From Phragmites australis (taxonomy: Eukaryota; Streptophyta; Magnoliopsida; Poales; Poaceae), in NCBI RefSeq assembly GCF_958298935.1, contig NC_084923.1, positions 29,232,501-29,296,500 of the forward strand: a stretch of DNA of 64,000 bases. Reading direction: 5' to 3'. The notes beneath the pieces are model-generated. The model ran no database searches. It was given only the letters and a program-made list of their open reading frames with translations, and had not been told where the DNA came from. Positions 12,596 to 23,700 of the stretch are shown here, piece after piece. The number at the start of each line of letters is the position of its first letter. The stretch's first letter is position 1. A program made the position numbers and the translations under genes.

Positions 12596-14062
12596 AGGTA
12601 CACCAGATGTGATAAAAGGGACTGCGGAGTGAGGTGTAGCATGCTTAGGATTGTCAGACGACGTCTTGATATCTAGCATGCTTATGATTGAATACGTCCC
12701 CTTGGAGACATCGCTTTTAAAACACCTATCCTCGAAGATAAGATTTACTATTATCAATGATAACTCATATACCATGAATCCTTGATGGTTGTGAATTTCA
12801 TGATGGTTGTAAAATCCTTGATGTCATGTGGGATATGGTGGGTGATGTGTAAAAATAGGTGAAAACTATTTGACGGGGGCAGGTAGAGTAGTACTCTGGA
12901 TGAGGATGCTTTTAGGGGCTTGAGTCACCTCTGTGGTGTTCTTGCCAGAAGATACATGTCCCGACCGCTTAAGCACTGAGTCATTACGTCGTCTGGCCTA
13001 GCCACCCCATGCAACCATGCGTCGTGAATGGGCATGACTTGACTTCTCCTCCACCGGACTGAGTTGGGCATCATACTAGGAAGTTGAGAGCAGCGAGCAG
13101 TCAAGTGTCCATCAGTCCCTCTATTTGAAGGTTACTACTATCGGCCAAGGCTTAAAAAGTGGACTGACATTCAGTACATAGACCCTGGAACTTGGGGGTA
13201 AATCTCATAGAAAAGCCCGCAGGAAAGGTGATTGAAGTGTCTTGGTATGATTCGCTCCTTCGCTTGCAACGGTTGGAGGCTGAGCATATCACGTGGGTAT
13301 AGTGTACAACCTTTGCAGATTGTAAACCTATTTGAATAGTCGTGTCCATGGTCATGGACATGAGAAAGCAACAATCGTGTTGACTAGACTCTAGGTGTGT
13401 GTGTCTTGATGAGTGATTGTGTGGACTAGATGTCCGTGTGATGAGATTGCTGGCTAAATTCGCCAAGATTTGCATGTACTAGAGGTACACTAGATGTGAT
13501 GAAAGATATTGTGGAAAAACCCCTAGGACCGTGTTCACGGTCATGGACATGCGTAAAACCCTATATATAGCTTACCTGATTTTGAACTGCTTAAACTGTT
13601 TTGAAGTCAATCCTAGATGATACAATTGGATACCTGCATAAACTACTTTACGTCTAAAACTAAATCGTAAAGCCTTGAATTACCCTCTTCATGCATCTAT
13701 CAATACCTTAAAGTAGTACAGGGCTTGCCGAGTACCTTCCATACTTACTCTTGTTGTCATTTAGATGAAGAAGCCGATGCCGACTTTGCCAGAGGTGAAG
13801 ACGAGGATAAAAAATAGTCTTAGAAGTCGTATTCACATCCTAGCTGCTTGTAACTTTGAGTCTTTGCTTTCCGCTGTGTTTTACTAGCCTATCAGCCAGG
13901 TTTGTAATATACAGTATGGGTTGTAACCTTTTGTACTCTGAAACTTAGTAATTATGTATGAAGTTTGACTGTGATACTATAGCTGTTATACTGTACGTAT
14001 CAGCTACCGTATCTAAGGACTAATACAGGAGGTACAGGAGATCCCGGGATTAGGGTCTTACA
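12582..14062 (+). repeat. Truncated 3' LTR of the Tekay/Del-like element
   Basis: From about 12840 the sequence is colinear with 2800-4027 of the 5' LTR, including the CTCTGGATGAGGATG stretch and the end ...GGGATTAGGGTCTTACA. The first 2.5 kb of the LTR and the integrase region are missing. The piece 12582-12612 resembles the LTR again at 3428-3459 and at 13470-13502, so the deletion junction contains an out-of-order LTR fragment. The segment 12620-12840 has no clear match in the 5' LTR. Confidence 0.7.
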
Positions 14063-14067
14063 TGAAG

Positions 14068-14981
14068 GGTCTGCAACCAGCAAGGAAACCTTTTACTTGA
14101 ACATCAAAGGATATGTACATCCTCTCAAATCTGGTATTTATCATTCTTGTTGGATCCACAAAACATTTTACCACAATGAAACTTCAAGGATTAACTTAAA
14201 ATAATGTGTGAGCATAATCTTGTATCTAGAATACTACTCATAATAGTCACAACCAATCTTCTACAATGCATATCTCTTTGCTCTATAAGCTTTGATAAGT
14301 GAGATCCCCACCTGTGTGCCTGTGAGGACAATGTCCCTAAGGGACTTGAGATGCTTATCTTTCTCACTCCTAAAGATATGCTCATACTCAGTGCTAATCC
14401 ATTTTGCATCCATCTGCTTCAGTGTATGATTTTTACCATAAATGTGGTCTTTCACATACTTCTTAATCTTGAAGGAATACCTATCTAGAAGGATAGATGA
14501 ATAAATGTACCATGGGTAATTTGCAGTATTGCACTTGGCTGAAACTTGCATAGGATCATTCTTGCACCTCCTAACATCTCTTCCCTCACATATCAAGTTC
14601 TTCAGTGCCTCTCTGAATTGCTTTACATTAGTAAAAACTATTCCAATATTCATAATTGGGTTCTTCATGGTTGACTCATCAAACCTCACATAATCAACTC
14701 CAAAAGACCTATGCACATAGATGGTCTCATCCTCATCAAAATTCAAAGGACAAGGAGCATCTTCATTAGGCTCAATTGAGAGGTAACCACTTGCAGTGTT
14801 GGTTCCACTAGACATTGCAAAATTCCTCTTCATCCTTCTTATCAACCTTTCCGGAGGATACTCCGATTTCTTATGCTTTTATTTGCCATCATCAGTAGTA
14901 TTGGTCACATATAAGCCATCATCCCCTTCTTTACCTTCCCAGGCATACATATCCTCAATCTCAAATTTTGGAACAGTTCTC
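14068..14981 (-). pseudogene. mudrA-like transposase, N-terminal and DNA-binding region
   Basis: The minus strand reads VPKFEIEDMYAWEGKEGDD, a stop, then from 14845 down a 194-residue frame with FTNVKQFREALKNLICEGRD and VSAKC...WYIYSS, the known MuDR-type DNA-binding domain. KQMDAKWIS and TGTQVGISLIKAYRAKRYAL follow, matching the conserved linker. Past the stop at 14261 other frames give PGS, MYIS-like and GCRPF remnants, ending exactly at the Ty3 insertion. The next residues of the domain lie at 291-1. One stop and at least two frame changes make it non-functional. Confidence 0.88.
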
Positions 14982-15067
14982 TGTCATACCCGGTTCTAAG
15001 ACCAAACCTAATGTAAACTACATGTATGCCAGAATCAAGTTACATACACGTAGTGACGTTATAAGTG
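14982..15067 (+). repeat. Left terminal inverted repeat
   Basis: Pairs with 16128-16213 in inverted orientation. The longest identical blocks include TAAGACCAAACC and ATCAAGTTACAT. Identity is 70 of 86 by hand alignment. Confidence 0.85.
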
Positions 15068-15129
15068 AGTAGTAGACACAATATCCATTATTACAATGTT
15101 ACTTTATTACAGCAAGTAGAACAATTCTA

Positions 15130-15959
15130 AACGATTTATTAAAACTATCTCATGGTAACATCCTAAGCATGAGATCCGACGGCTGGTTCGTCAACTGACT
15201 GGTCGGCATCCACTGAAGACTCCGAGCTAGAAGGGTTACTACGGCGCAGCCTCTTGCAAGAGGGCGAGTGAACGGACTAGTCCTCAGAGTCTGAAGAGCT
15301 GGACATCCCATTAAGGCTCTTCTGCAGCTCCCCGATCAATGCTTTTGCATCCTGAAGACGCTCGTGTGTGTCCTAAAGCTCATCCAAAGCCTCATCCATG
15401 TCCTCGTGCAGTGTCGTAGCTAGTAGCACCTGCTCATGAACCACACCACTCTCCTCGTGCGTGGTTAACTTCACCTTGATGTCCGTGCTCCCACACTCCA
15501 GACAGGGAAAGTAGTCGTAGAAGTCCCTCTCAAGGTGCTCCTATGGCATTCACAGACGCGAGCCAGTGCCTGCCTCGCTGCATCTTGGATTCCTACTTTG
15601 AAGTTTGCCTAGACTGCCATTGCCCTTTGAATTCCCACGATATCATAGTTGTCGTTGCCTTCTGGAGAACCGTAGATGCACACCTCAACAGTCCACTCCT
15701 CACGTCCTGGACAAGGCTAACAAAGAGCATGGTACACGGGTGCCTTGGTGTACCCTAAACCCTGCAACATCTCCGCTAGCATCATCGGCGCCTTCCCTAC
15801 ATCCAATCCTTTAGAGTGGTATAGCTTCTTGTCTTCATGCTGGGGAACAGTGACGACACGGCTGGGTCTAGTTGAAGCATTAGGTGCAAAGGTGCCAAGG
15901 GAGCGGGGAGGAATATAGCCGTTGGTGGCCTTGCGAGTAGTCTGCCTAGTGCGCGCCAT
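15130..15959 (-). pseudogene. Decayed ORF with histone H3 tail-like N-terminus (function unknown)
   Basis: ATG at 15959 (minus) opens MARTRQTTRKATNG. Residues 2-12 match the histone H3 tail ARTKQTARKST at 8 of 11 positions; K9 is kept, K4 is Arg and S10 is Ala. The rest is not histone: the 80-codon frame runs through VVTVPQHEDKKLYHS to a stop at 15717. Further down, other frames give WTVEVCIYGSPEGND, IQDAARQALARVCECH, a Cys-rich patch, DEALDEL...LQDAKALIGELQKSL and a Ser/Asp-rich end. Together they suggest a protein of about 270 residues with a C-terminal coiled coil, broken by stops and shifts. I recall similar hypothetical proteins in grass genomes but no known function. It lies wholly inside the inverted-repeat element. 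Confidence 0.6.
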
Positions 15960-16127
15960 CTACATGTTGAAAACTAGAGAGTATTGGTGAAACATTTTCA
16001 ATTAAATAATAGAAAGAAGCACAAGGGTAAATAAAAAATTTGCAAATATAGTTTTTATAAATTAAACCCTTAACACACGACCATTTCTATCGAGGCTTAT
16101 GTCCTACGGTCGATATGGCTGTAATAC

Positions 16128-16213
16128 CACTTATGATGTTACTATATATATGTAACTTGATCCTGGCATATATATGGTTTATATTCGGTTTGGTCTTAAA
16201 ACCAGGTGTCACA
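16128..16213 (-). repeat. Right terminal inverted repeat
   Basis: Reverse complement partner of 14982-15067; it ends ...GGTGTCACA directly before the TSD copy TTCTC. Confidence 0.85.
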
Positions 16214-16681
16214 TTCTCTCGGTGTGCCTTTTCTTCTTGCCCTTGCCTATATTCTTATCCCCCAACCTCTTCTTCCTCATCATTTGCTCCCAATAGATTA
16301 TACTTATATGTTTCATCCTTCACATTGTCGTCACTGCCACTTGAGTTTGCACTATCATAGCTACAAGGGCTGAAATCTCTTGTAGCACTTGATCTTGGGC
16401 TGCTTCACAATGTACAGATTACATAATTTCTTCCGACCCTCATGATCTTTCATCAATTGATGCAATTGTTCTTCACCCAACATCAAAATCAAACCTTCTG
16501 ACACAATGTAATCAAGTTTGAAGTAGTACAAACTAGCATTATCGCTGCAACCGTGATAAATCAGATTTCCCCGCATAACATACCAATCCACACCGTCTGG
16601 CACTATACAACCAACCCTGTCACCGTTATATCCATTTGAACTGCAACCAAATTTACCTCCAAAATAAATCGGAAATTTCAT
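16214..16681 (-). pseudogene. mudrA-like transposase, N-terminal end
   Basis: ATG at 16681 opens MKFPIYFGGKFGCSSNGYNG, followed by GCIVPDGVDWYVM and YFKLDYIVSEGL. This resembles the N-terminal segment of plant MULE transposases (IHYGGxF, then a W/Y-rich stretch and an FELxDxV-like motif). A stop at 16361 ends this frame; another frame then reads the acidic linker (SSGSDDNVKDE, DEEEEVGG) up to RHTER at the insertion. The acidic linker before VPKFEIEDM is usual in these transposases. Untranslated and terminal repeat sequence of the MULE should lie to the right, but I could not locate the end. Confidence 0.75.
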
Positions 16682-17703
16682 AGCAACGCTCTACGCACAG
16701 TTCAAACAAGACAATAATAGTAATTTCAGACATTATATGCACTTATGTAATGCGATTAAGTTCTATTCAAATTTGAGTGGAGCCTATTAGTCACTGCAAC
16801 CTGTCCCTAAGGTATACCTAACAACAAAGCTGCACTCTGGACAGTGCGTACTTTTCAAGTTTATATACATAAGAAAGATTCATTGTATGTTTTTGATCGA
16901 TACTAATATACTCATAAATTCAAAATTCAAAAAACAGTTACAAGGCCATATGTGATAAAAGGTTGTAAATTATTTTCAGGTTCATATGTTCGTCCCTATG
17001 AACCTGTGGAGCATAACCACTTCATGCATGATGGCATAAGCCTGTCACCTGAGGATAATCTCAAAGAAAGAATCGCACAAACAGCTACAGATCGTCATAC
17101 CCACAATGAACTTTCTTCCTTTATGATCAAATGTTCGTTCAATTTCATCTAATTAGGGGAGGTTACCTGGACATTGAGTTTGCCCGTGTGCTCGCCGTGA
17201 TCGCTAAGTCCAGCCTCCAGACATCCACTTGCTAATTCCAGATTAGCGCCTGCGATCACCTGCGATCGTGTCCGCTCGTCGTGAGTATCGGCCTCGCCTG
17301 ACAAACTCTCCCTCATCTCCGCGCCTCTCATCTCCCAACACTCTGCAAAACCTCGCCGTATCGCAGCTGATGGCAGGGGCGCAGGGCACATGAGCGGCGC
17401 TGGGGTGACGGGTCGAGTCGAGCAGTGCAGTATTACGAGGATAAGCTAAATTGTACGTCGATCTGTGCTACGTGGTTGCACCTGACGGTTAAAATGATAT
17501 ATAGATTTAAAGAATATCTAAAAAATACTTTATATTTATAAATGTAAAAGTGAACGGAAAATTCGTAAATAAAAACCCTACCATACCTGTGGATTTTTAC
17601 AATTTTACAAAAAAATCAATTTTCTCCCCTAAATTGCCGCCTCCGTCTCAGGCCCAGTGGCCTTCCACCGCAAGAACCAGCCGGAGAACCACCACCTCCG
17701 TCC
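16682..17703. other. Intergenic region: MULE 5' side and promoter side of the SWITCH2-like gene
   Basis: 16682-17140 is AT-rich with no coding signal. 17150-17400 is GC-richer, with an 80-codon minus-strand frame ending at a good splice donor (CAG/GTAACC on the minus strand); it could be a 5' exon of the MULE or of a captured sequence, but has no recognisable domain. 17440-17650 is AT-rich with a TATA-like TTTATAAATG at 17535-17544, about 160 bases before the SWITCH2-like ATG. The right end of the MULE probably lies here but was not identified. Confidence 0.4.
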
Positions 17704-20700
17704 ATGTCCCTCCACCGCCTCAAGGGAACCCTCCACGCCTGCTCCTCCTCCTCCTCCCAACCACAAACCCAGCCCCGCTCGCCTCCTCCTCCTCTCCTTC
17801 GGTGGAGCCCCCCGAAGACGTCCCTCTCGCAGCAGCTCCTCCGCTTCGAGGGCGCCTCCTCCTCCTCCTCCTTCTCCTCCCTCCCCGCCCAGCCGCCGCC
17901 CGCTTCCAAACCCTCGACACAGAAGCCGCGGGAGGACACGGCTGGAGAGCCGCCGTCGGAGGACGACGACGAGGGCACTCGTCCCCTCTGCCGCCGCCGC
18001 CCGCCCCCGCCACCAGCGGCCGCCCTCGAGTCCCGCGGGCCATACGAACCACTTGTGCTCTCGCCGTCCGGAGAGCACCCCGTTGTCCAGGTACCGTACT
18101 ATGCTCGCCTCTCCTCGGTTTCTTGGGGACAGCGGAATTCTCCCTCCGCGGCAGCAACGACAACATTTCTTTAGGGCTGTGGATCGCAGGAATTTCACGT
18201 GAAGTAGTTAAATTCCGTATGAATCGAGAATGTGCCAACGGGGCATTAGACATTTTCTTTTCTTTGGGAGGAAAAACTTTTATACTTTTTAACAACGTAG
18301 CAATACGTACTTTTTACTGGGTGAGAGAGCTGAGAAAACATTACAAGAGAGTTTCTTACATTGTATCTTTTTTTCTTTTCTTTTTTGCTATTCCCCAAGG
18401 CATATCTTAGTTGAAGAGCAAGTATTACATAGATGTACATTGCAAGCCAGAGTTATCCTTGCTATTATCTTCTTACCCTTAGCAACAAAGATAGTTCCAG
18501 CGGATGTAACCTATGTTGATGATGAGTTGCCTGTATGCATTTTCGGCTAACTCCATATTTTACATGTCGGTGCTACCATGAGGAAATAGTGGATGACGGA
18601 CTGCTTGCATTTGTTCGCCATCTGGGGTTTTGAACCTGACCATATATTGAGGTCTCTTGTTAGTAATAATATGTAGAGAGAAGCTTAACAATACTGCTTT
18701 GTAGTAAAGGGGTTTAACAACTTGCTTTTATTAATGGGAATATAGTTTTCCCTTTTTGGTTTATGCATTGTCGTTGTTTCTTCCGTGGACTCCTTTAGTA
18801 TACTTCTTCTTTAGGGCTGAAGTTTTATTTTTTATGATAATTTTTTGTGTGGCTTCAAGGAACATTGAGAATACTTGCAGAATCCATTTTTCTGATCTAG
18901 CTTTGCTTCTGCTTTAAGGGACTTTAGATGGCTCATGGACATCTATAGACATTTTGACAAAACAAGGGTGTTGAATTGTGCCTAATGCCATAGAAAATTT
19001 TGGTGGAAGATGTCTTCATCCACAACTGGCCATGTTTGGCAAATTTTGTAATAGGAGCTACCATAGTTCCAAATTTCGCTATGAGCCAAAGTGGTGACCA
19101 AATAGCATGGGCATTACCAACCTCTGGTTTGTCCTGAGTGCGTCTAACAAAACACATCCTGGACCGTCTCCATTTTTTTAACACTTCTATTTGTCTAATT
19201 TACATGTGTGGCGAATGGATTATTGATAGCATATTAATCTGTACTTAGTAAGATAAATTTTCTTTTTTGCCTCATAATAAGGATTTCAAATGTAATGCTA
19301 GTGAATAGTAGTGACTAGTTTATTCTGATCCTTACCCTTTGGCTCTTTGTGTGGGTTCCGATACAATTGTTATTCTAATATTCAACACCACAAGATTTTG
19401 CTCAGGTCCAACATTTTTTTTTCACTAAACAACATGCTACCTCCATTCTTTTTTAGGTGTCGTTTTAGCCTCAAACACATAGACCAAGGTGGCAATCAAC
19501 TCTCACCTTTGACATGTCTACCCTCTTGATTGCTCCCATTTCCAATTAATAGCACTCAATCCACCTCGCTCATTTAATCCTGCTCCAACTTCCAATGGCT
19601 TTTAATAGGGGCTTTTAGGAAAACACCACCCATAAAACCTAAACCGACATCTATTTGAGAACAAAACCAAGTTCCTAAAACGACATCTATTTGAGAACGG
19701 AGGGAGTATACCACAAGGGGTTCCTGAACTGCACAAGTCCCGACCATACTACTTTTGCCACTTTGGTACTAACAAAGTTAAAGTTTGACAAAATACTTTT
19801 ACCACTTGCTCATTTGTTCTTCAATTTATTGACCTGACCACTTTTCCGCATCTAATTAGCATAAGAGTATAATATATTGTTTACAAAACAAACAATACAC
19901 TTCTTTCTTCTATTCTCTCTCCGTCGACACCCTCTTTCCTAGCCAAACTATTTCCGTCCTCACCTCGACTCCTGTCTCCTCCCACCGCTTCTGCTTGAAT
20001 CACTGCTTAACTCTGTTGGATTCGATCCTACGAGAGGTGGGTTGCAAGAACACATGCGAGCACACATTGGACACAGGAGTTTTCTCGCTGCTAACAGTTC
20101 CTGATGTATTTAGAAAACATCTAAACCATCCAAAAGCCAGAAGCTCTTCTCAAAAGCTTCTGAACTCCGTTCGATTCGATCCAACGGACTCTAGCCTCCT
20201 CTTGTTGCCTATCTCCCTCCACTTTCTTTGCTTTGAACCAACCGACTTACATGATTAAGTGAATCCGTGAATGAGGGAGATGCAAGGCCATAGGACACTG
20301 TGTTCGCTTAATGGGAACAGAAGTGTATGCGGGTGCTAGTGCTGCTTGTGGCGAGCATGATGGTACGGAGGATGGCTCAAAGTTGATGTAGCAAGGAGTA
20401 CAGAGGTGAGGATGGCGATAGCAAGTTGAAGTCCTTGATGTGAAAAGGAGCATGAACCACAATAGTTGATGGTGGATTTGAGTGGGTGGAGCGATGGGGG
20501 CACAAACGCCAATGAGTCTGACAGTGCAGTAGTTCCTCTGAATTTGCAAACACAGCACTGTGGGCATAGTTGGTGCTTCTGAACTCACATATTTGCATGT
20601 GGTGAATCTGTGAAAAAGCCTGTCAATTACAAAGGACAGCCAAACAAGAAATTTGAAATCTGGCCAAAATCAAATAACAGTTCTACTAGAATATGAATTT

Positions 20701-23700
20701 GATTTCAGTTGAATCCAATTGTATTCCTGGGAGCCAAATGGGAATGATAAATTTTGAAAGTACAAAGTATTGCAACATTTTACGCATCTTCTATATTTTT
20801 TTTATGGAGTCCATGGATAGTAAGGTGCTACCACTACCAGGTGAATTGTCATCACAACCTGTTTCTAACTATTGTCATTGAATGTACTTTCTGACATTGA
20901 AAATAACTTTTACAAACGTCGCTTTCTTTTCTTGGGTATCATAACATTTAGGGAAAGTCAATGTGTTCTGTAGTTTTTTGTGTTAATCGGATTTTCCAGT
21001 GTTTGGCTCACAAGTTGTGATTTCTCAGGGCATTTATTATGTGAACGCACTTTGTTTTCATATGCACATGACTTTGTGCTTGCACGTGCTCATATCAGTG
21101 CACACTCTATATTTTTCTTAGCTTCATATCAGCTGTAAGCTTGCAAAATCCATGTGATCTTCTCTTGTGCACACCAAGCTCCAACCCAATTCTGCCACCA
21201 ACAAGGTTTTATAACATTGGAAATTTATGTCCTTAAACGATTACCAACTAAATGTTCACCACACCCTCTACCGGAATTTGTGATGATTTTTGCATGTTTA
21301 CCCATTGTTGGATTGTTCTCTGCTAAATTTCATAACGAAACTATAATTTTCTTTCAAATTTCTCATGGATGGAAATGTATTTTGCTTTTGTCTCTGTCAG
21401 AATCCTTGGTGATTATCATTATTTTTTTTACATTACTTCGTGTGCTTTCTTTTGTCTGGTTGTAGGTTCCCCCATCTATAAATTGCAGGCTACTTGCGCA
21501 TCAGAGGGATGGTGTGAGATTCTTATACAATTTGTACAGAAACAACCATGGTGGTGTGCTTGGAGATGACATGTGAGGCTTACACATTGCAGACATTTAA
21601 GTGTGTTCTTTTAGATAATCGCTCACTTAACCATGTTAGATGCTACTGGAGCTCCAAACTATTTTAGCAAAGCAGCTCTTTTTTGCAATATACTTTGTTT
21701 TCGTTCATAGTAGTAAAAAGAAATGCAGCTCAGCTTATTAAGTGGTTATGATCTGTATGAATTTTCCCAAGTCATGTATGTGACATTGTGATTAATTCTG
21801 ACATATCGATATAAAAATTGATGGGCGTATCAGAATCTTAATGCATTTCTTGTTCGTTTTTAATATTATTTCTCCTGTTGTGATTTAGGGGTTTGGGAAA
21901 GACGATTCAAACTATTGCATTTTTGTCTTCTGTCATCGGTAAAAGCAATGGCTGTGGCGAGCATTCAACTGACAAAAGAAAGAAGAGTGGTTCTGTACTC
22001 ATCCTCTGCCCCACTTCAGTGATTCGGAACTGGGAAAATGAATTTTCTGAGTGGGCGGAATTCTCTGTTTCTGTCTATCATGGTCCAGATCGTGATTTGG
22101 CCCTTGAAAAAATCGAAGCTCAAGGACTGGAGGTACTCATTACCAGTTTTGACACTTTTAGAATTCATGACAAGATTTTATGTGGCATCTCATGGGAACT
22201 TGTCGTTGTTGATGAGGCACACCGTCTCAAGAATGAAAAATCGAAGTTATACACAGCATGCTTAGGAATTACAACTCAAAAGCGGTTTGGTCTCACAGGA
22301 ACTATAATGCAGAATAAGATCATGGAGTTATTTAATCTGTTTGACTGGTTTGTGCCTGGTTGCTTGGGGGATCGAGAACACTTTCGAGCATATTATGACG
22401 AGCCTCTAAAACATGGGCAGAGGCTAAGTGCTCCTGAGAGATTTGTTCAAGTTGCTGATACGCGCAAAAAGCACCTTGTTTCAGTTCTCAGGAATTTTTT
22501 GTTGAGAAGGACAAAGGAGGAGACAATTGGACATCTTATGCTTGGGAAAGAGGATAATATTGTTTTCTGCAGAATGAGTGATGTTCAAAAGCGTGTTTAT
22601 AGAAGAATGCTGCAACAACCTGACATACAGATACTTATAAATAAGGATCTCCCTTGTAGCTGCGGAAGTCCTTTGACTCAGGTTGAATGTTGCAAGAGAA
22701 CTGAACCACATGGTGTTATCTGGTCTTATCTCCACAGAGAGAACCCAGAAGGCTGTTCTCTATGCCCATTCTGCCTTGTTCTTCCTTGCCTGGTCAAGCT
22801 TCAACAGGTTATTTCCTATTGTTATAGTATTTTAGACATTTTTTTAAAATAAATTTCTGATAACTCTTCCCTTCCTGTAGATTAGTAACCATCTGGAGCT
22901 GATAAAGCCAAATCAAAAGGATGAGATTGAAAAGAAGAAGAAAGATGCTGAGCTTGCAGCTGCTGTCTTTGGTACAGATATTGACTTAGTTGGTGGTAGC
23001 TCTAAAAGTGAAAACTTCATGGGTCTCAGTGATGCAGAACACTGTGGAAAGATGCGTGCATTGGAAAGGCTTCTGTCACTGTGGACTCAGCAGGGTGACA
23101 AGATTCTTCTTTTCAGTTATTCTGTCAGGTTGTTATTCATTTATGCGTTAACTATTTATCTGATAAAGGCCAAAGTGATATAGCCATGCACCTTAGTCCC
23201 ATCCCTTCTGAGCTATATAGTCTCACCATTTTGCCTAATGAAGTAATGATTTAGTTACTAGTTTTATGCCACAAGTTAATGTTATTTACTTCTTCAAGTT
23301 TTGTGCCACAAGTTAATGCCAGCTATTCTAGTTCATGGGTTATGTTCTATCATTCCTAAAAATTTATCTTTGTTTGACTGCCCTTTGACTTAATCTAGTT
23401 CTTAAGATCCACAAAAAGCAAGAGAAACATATTTCAGGAGACCTCTTAGGTTTGAGCCATACTTGATGGTAAAACTATAGAAATACACAAAAAATATCTT
23501 TCTCCCATTGCTGTAAGGACTTTTCCATTATTTTCAATTAGCTGTTATTTTTGTTATGTAAAATTTTCACTTCCTTGCCATAGCAGGCATGCTTGGTTTC
23601 AACACAAGAATCTCATTTATTTAGGTGCTTTTATTTACGCCAAAACCTTCTCAAGTACAGTTGTGGTTTAGATTTGTACCTTTGAAAAAAAATGTTAGGG

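Larger units (their letters stand above)
292..14062 (+). mobile_element. Ty3/gypsy element, Tekay/Del-like chromovirus, with very long LTRs
   Basis: The element is flanked by the direct repeat TGAAG at 287-291 and 14063-14067. Its right end is ...TCTTACA; its left end is TATAACATCC, which I read as TGTAACATCC with one G-to-A change. Order: 5' LTR (292-4027), tRNA-Met-type primer site (4032-4048), a pre-gag ORF, gag (split by a solo LTR), protease, reverse transcriptase, RNase H, then a truncated 3' LTR. No integrase or chromodomain remains, so lineage is inferred from the gag and RT sequence and the LTR size. About 96 bases compared between the LTR tails (3541 and 13579 on) show about 10 differences, indicating an old insertion. 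It sits inside a MULE transposase gene. Confidence 0.85.
14982..16213. mobile_element. 1.23-kb element with 86-bp terminal inverted repeats, TG...CA ends and TSD TTCTC
   Basis: It starts TGTCATACCCGGTT and ends AACCAGGTGTCACA, flanked by TTCTC at 14977-14981 and 16214-16218. Its first 86 bases align without gaps to the reverse complement of its last 86 bases, with 16 mismatches that are mostly transitions (about 81% identity). LTR retrotransposons have TG...CA ends and 5-bp TSDs but direct repeats; terminal inverted repeats suggest a DNA transposon or a rearranged LTR element. The inside holds a decayed minus-strand gene with a histone-H3-like start. It cleanly interrupts the mudrA gene. I do not recognise the family. 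Confidence 0.75.
1..16681 (-). mobile_element. Mutator-like element (MULE), mudrA-type, split by two later insertions
   Basis: Three minus-strand pieces (16681-16214, 14981-14068, 291-1) read in order as one mudrA-like transposase: N-terminal segment, DNA-binding region and start of the catalytic domain. Removing the insertions at 292-14062 and 14982-16213, with one copy of each TSD, rejoins the coding sequence: RHTER continues to TVPKFEIEDMYAW at the right junction, and GCRPF to GLDCTHVKLL at the left. Family identity rests on the GLDxxH motif and the following LLTAxGxDxNN-like stretch known from MULE transposases. The element continues left of the window, so neither terminal inverted repeat was confirmed. 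In-frame stops show it is dead. Confidence 0.85.

Noticed and set aside
15717..15959. A histone H3 gene
   Set aside because: Only the first dozen residues look like H3; there is no histone fold sequence after them.
17616..18295. Alternative frames and antisense frames over exon 1 of the SWITCH2-like gene
   Set aside because: Only the frame from 17704 joins exon 2 in phase and encodes the conserved PYEPLVL stretch; the others are GC-rich shadows.
18933..19184. Minus-strand 83-codon frame in intron 1
   Set aside because: No domain recognised and intronic; at most a degenerate repeat.
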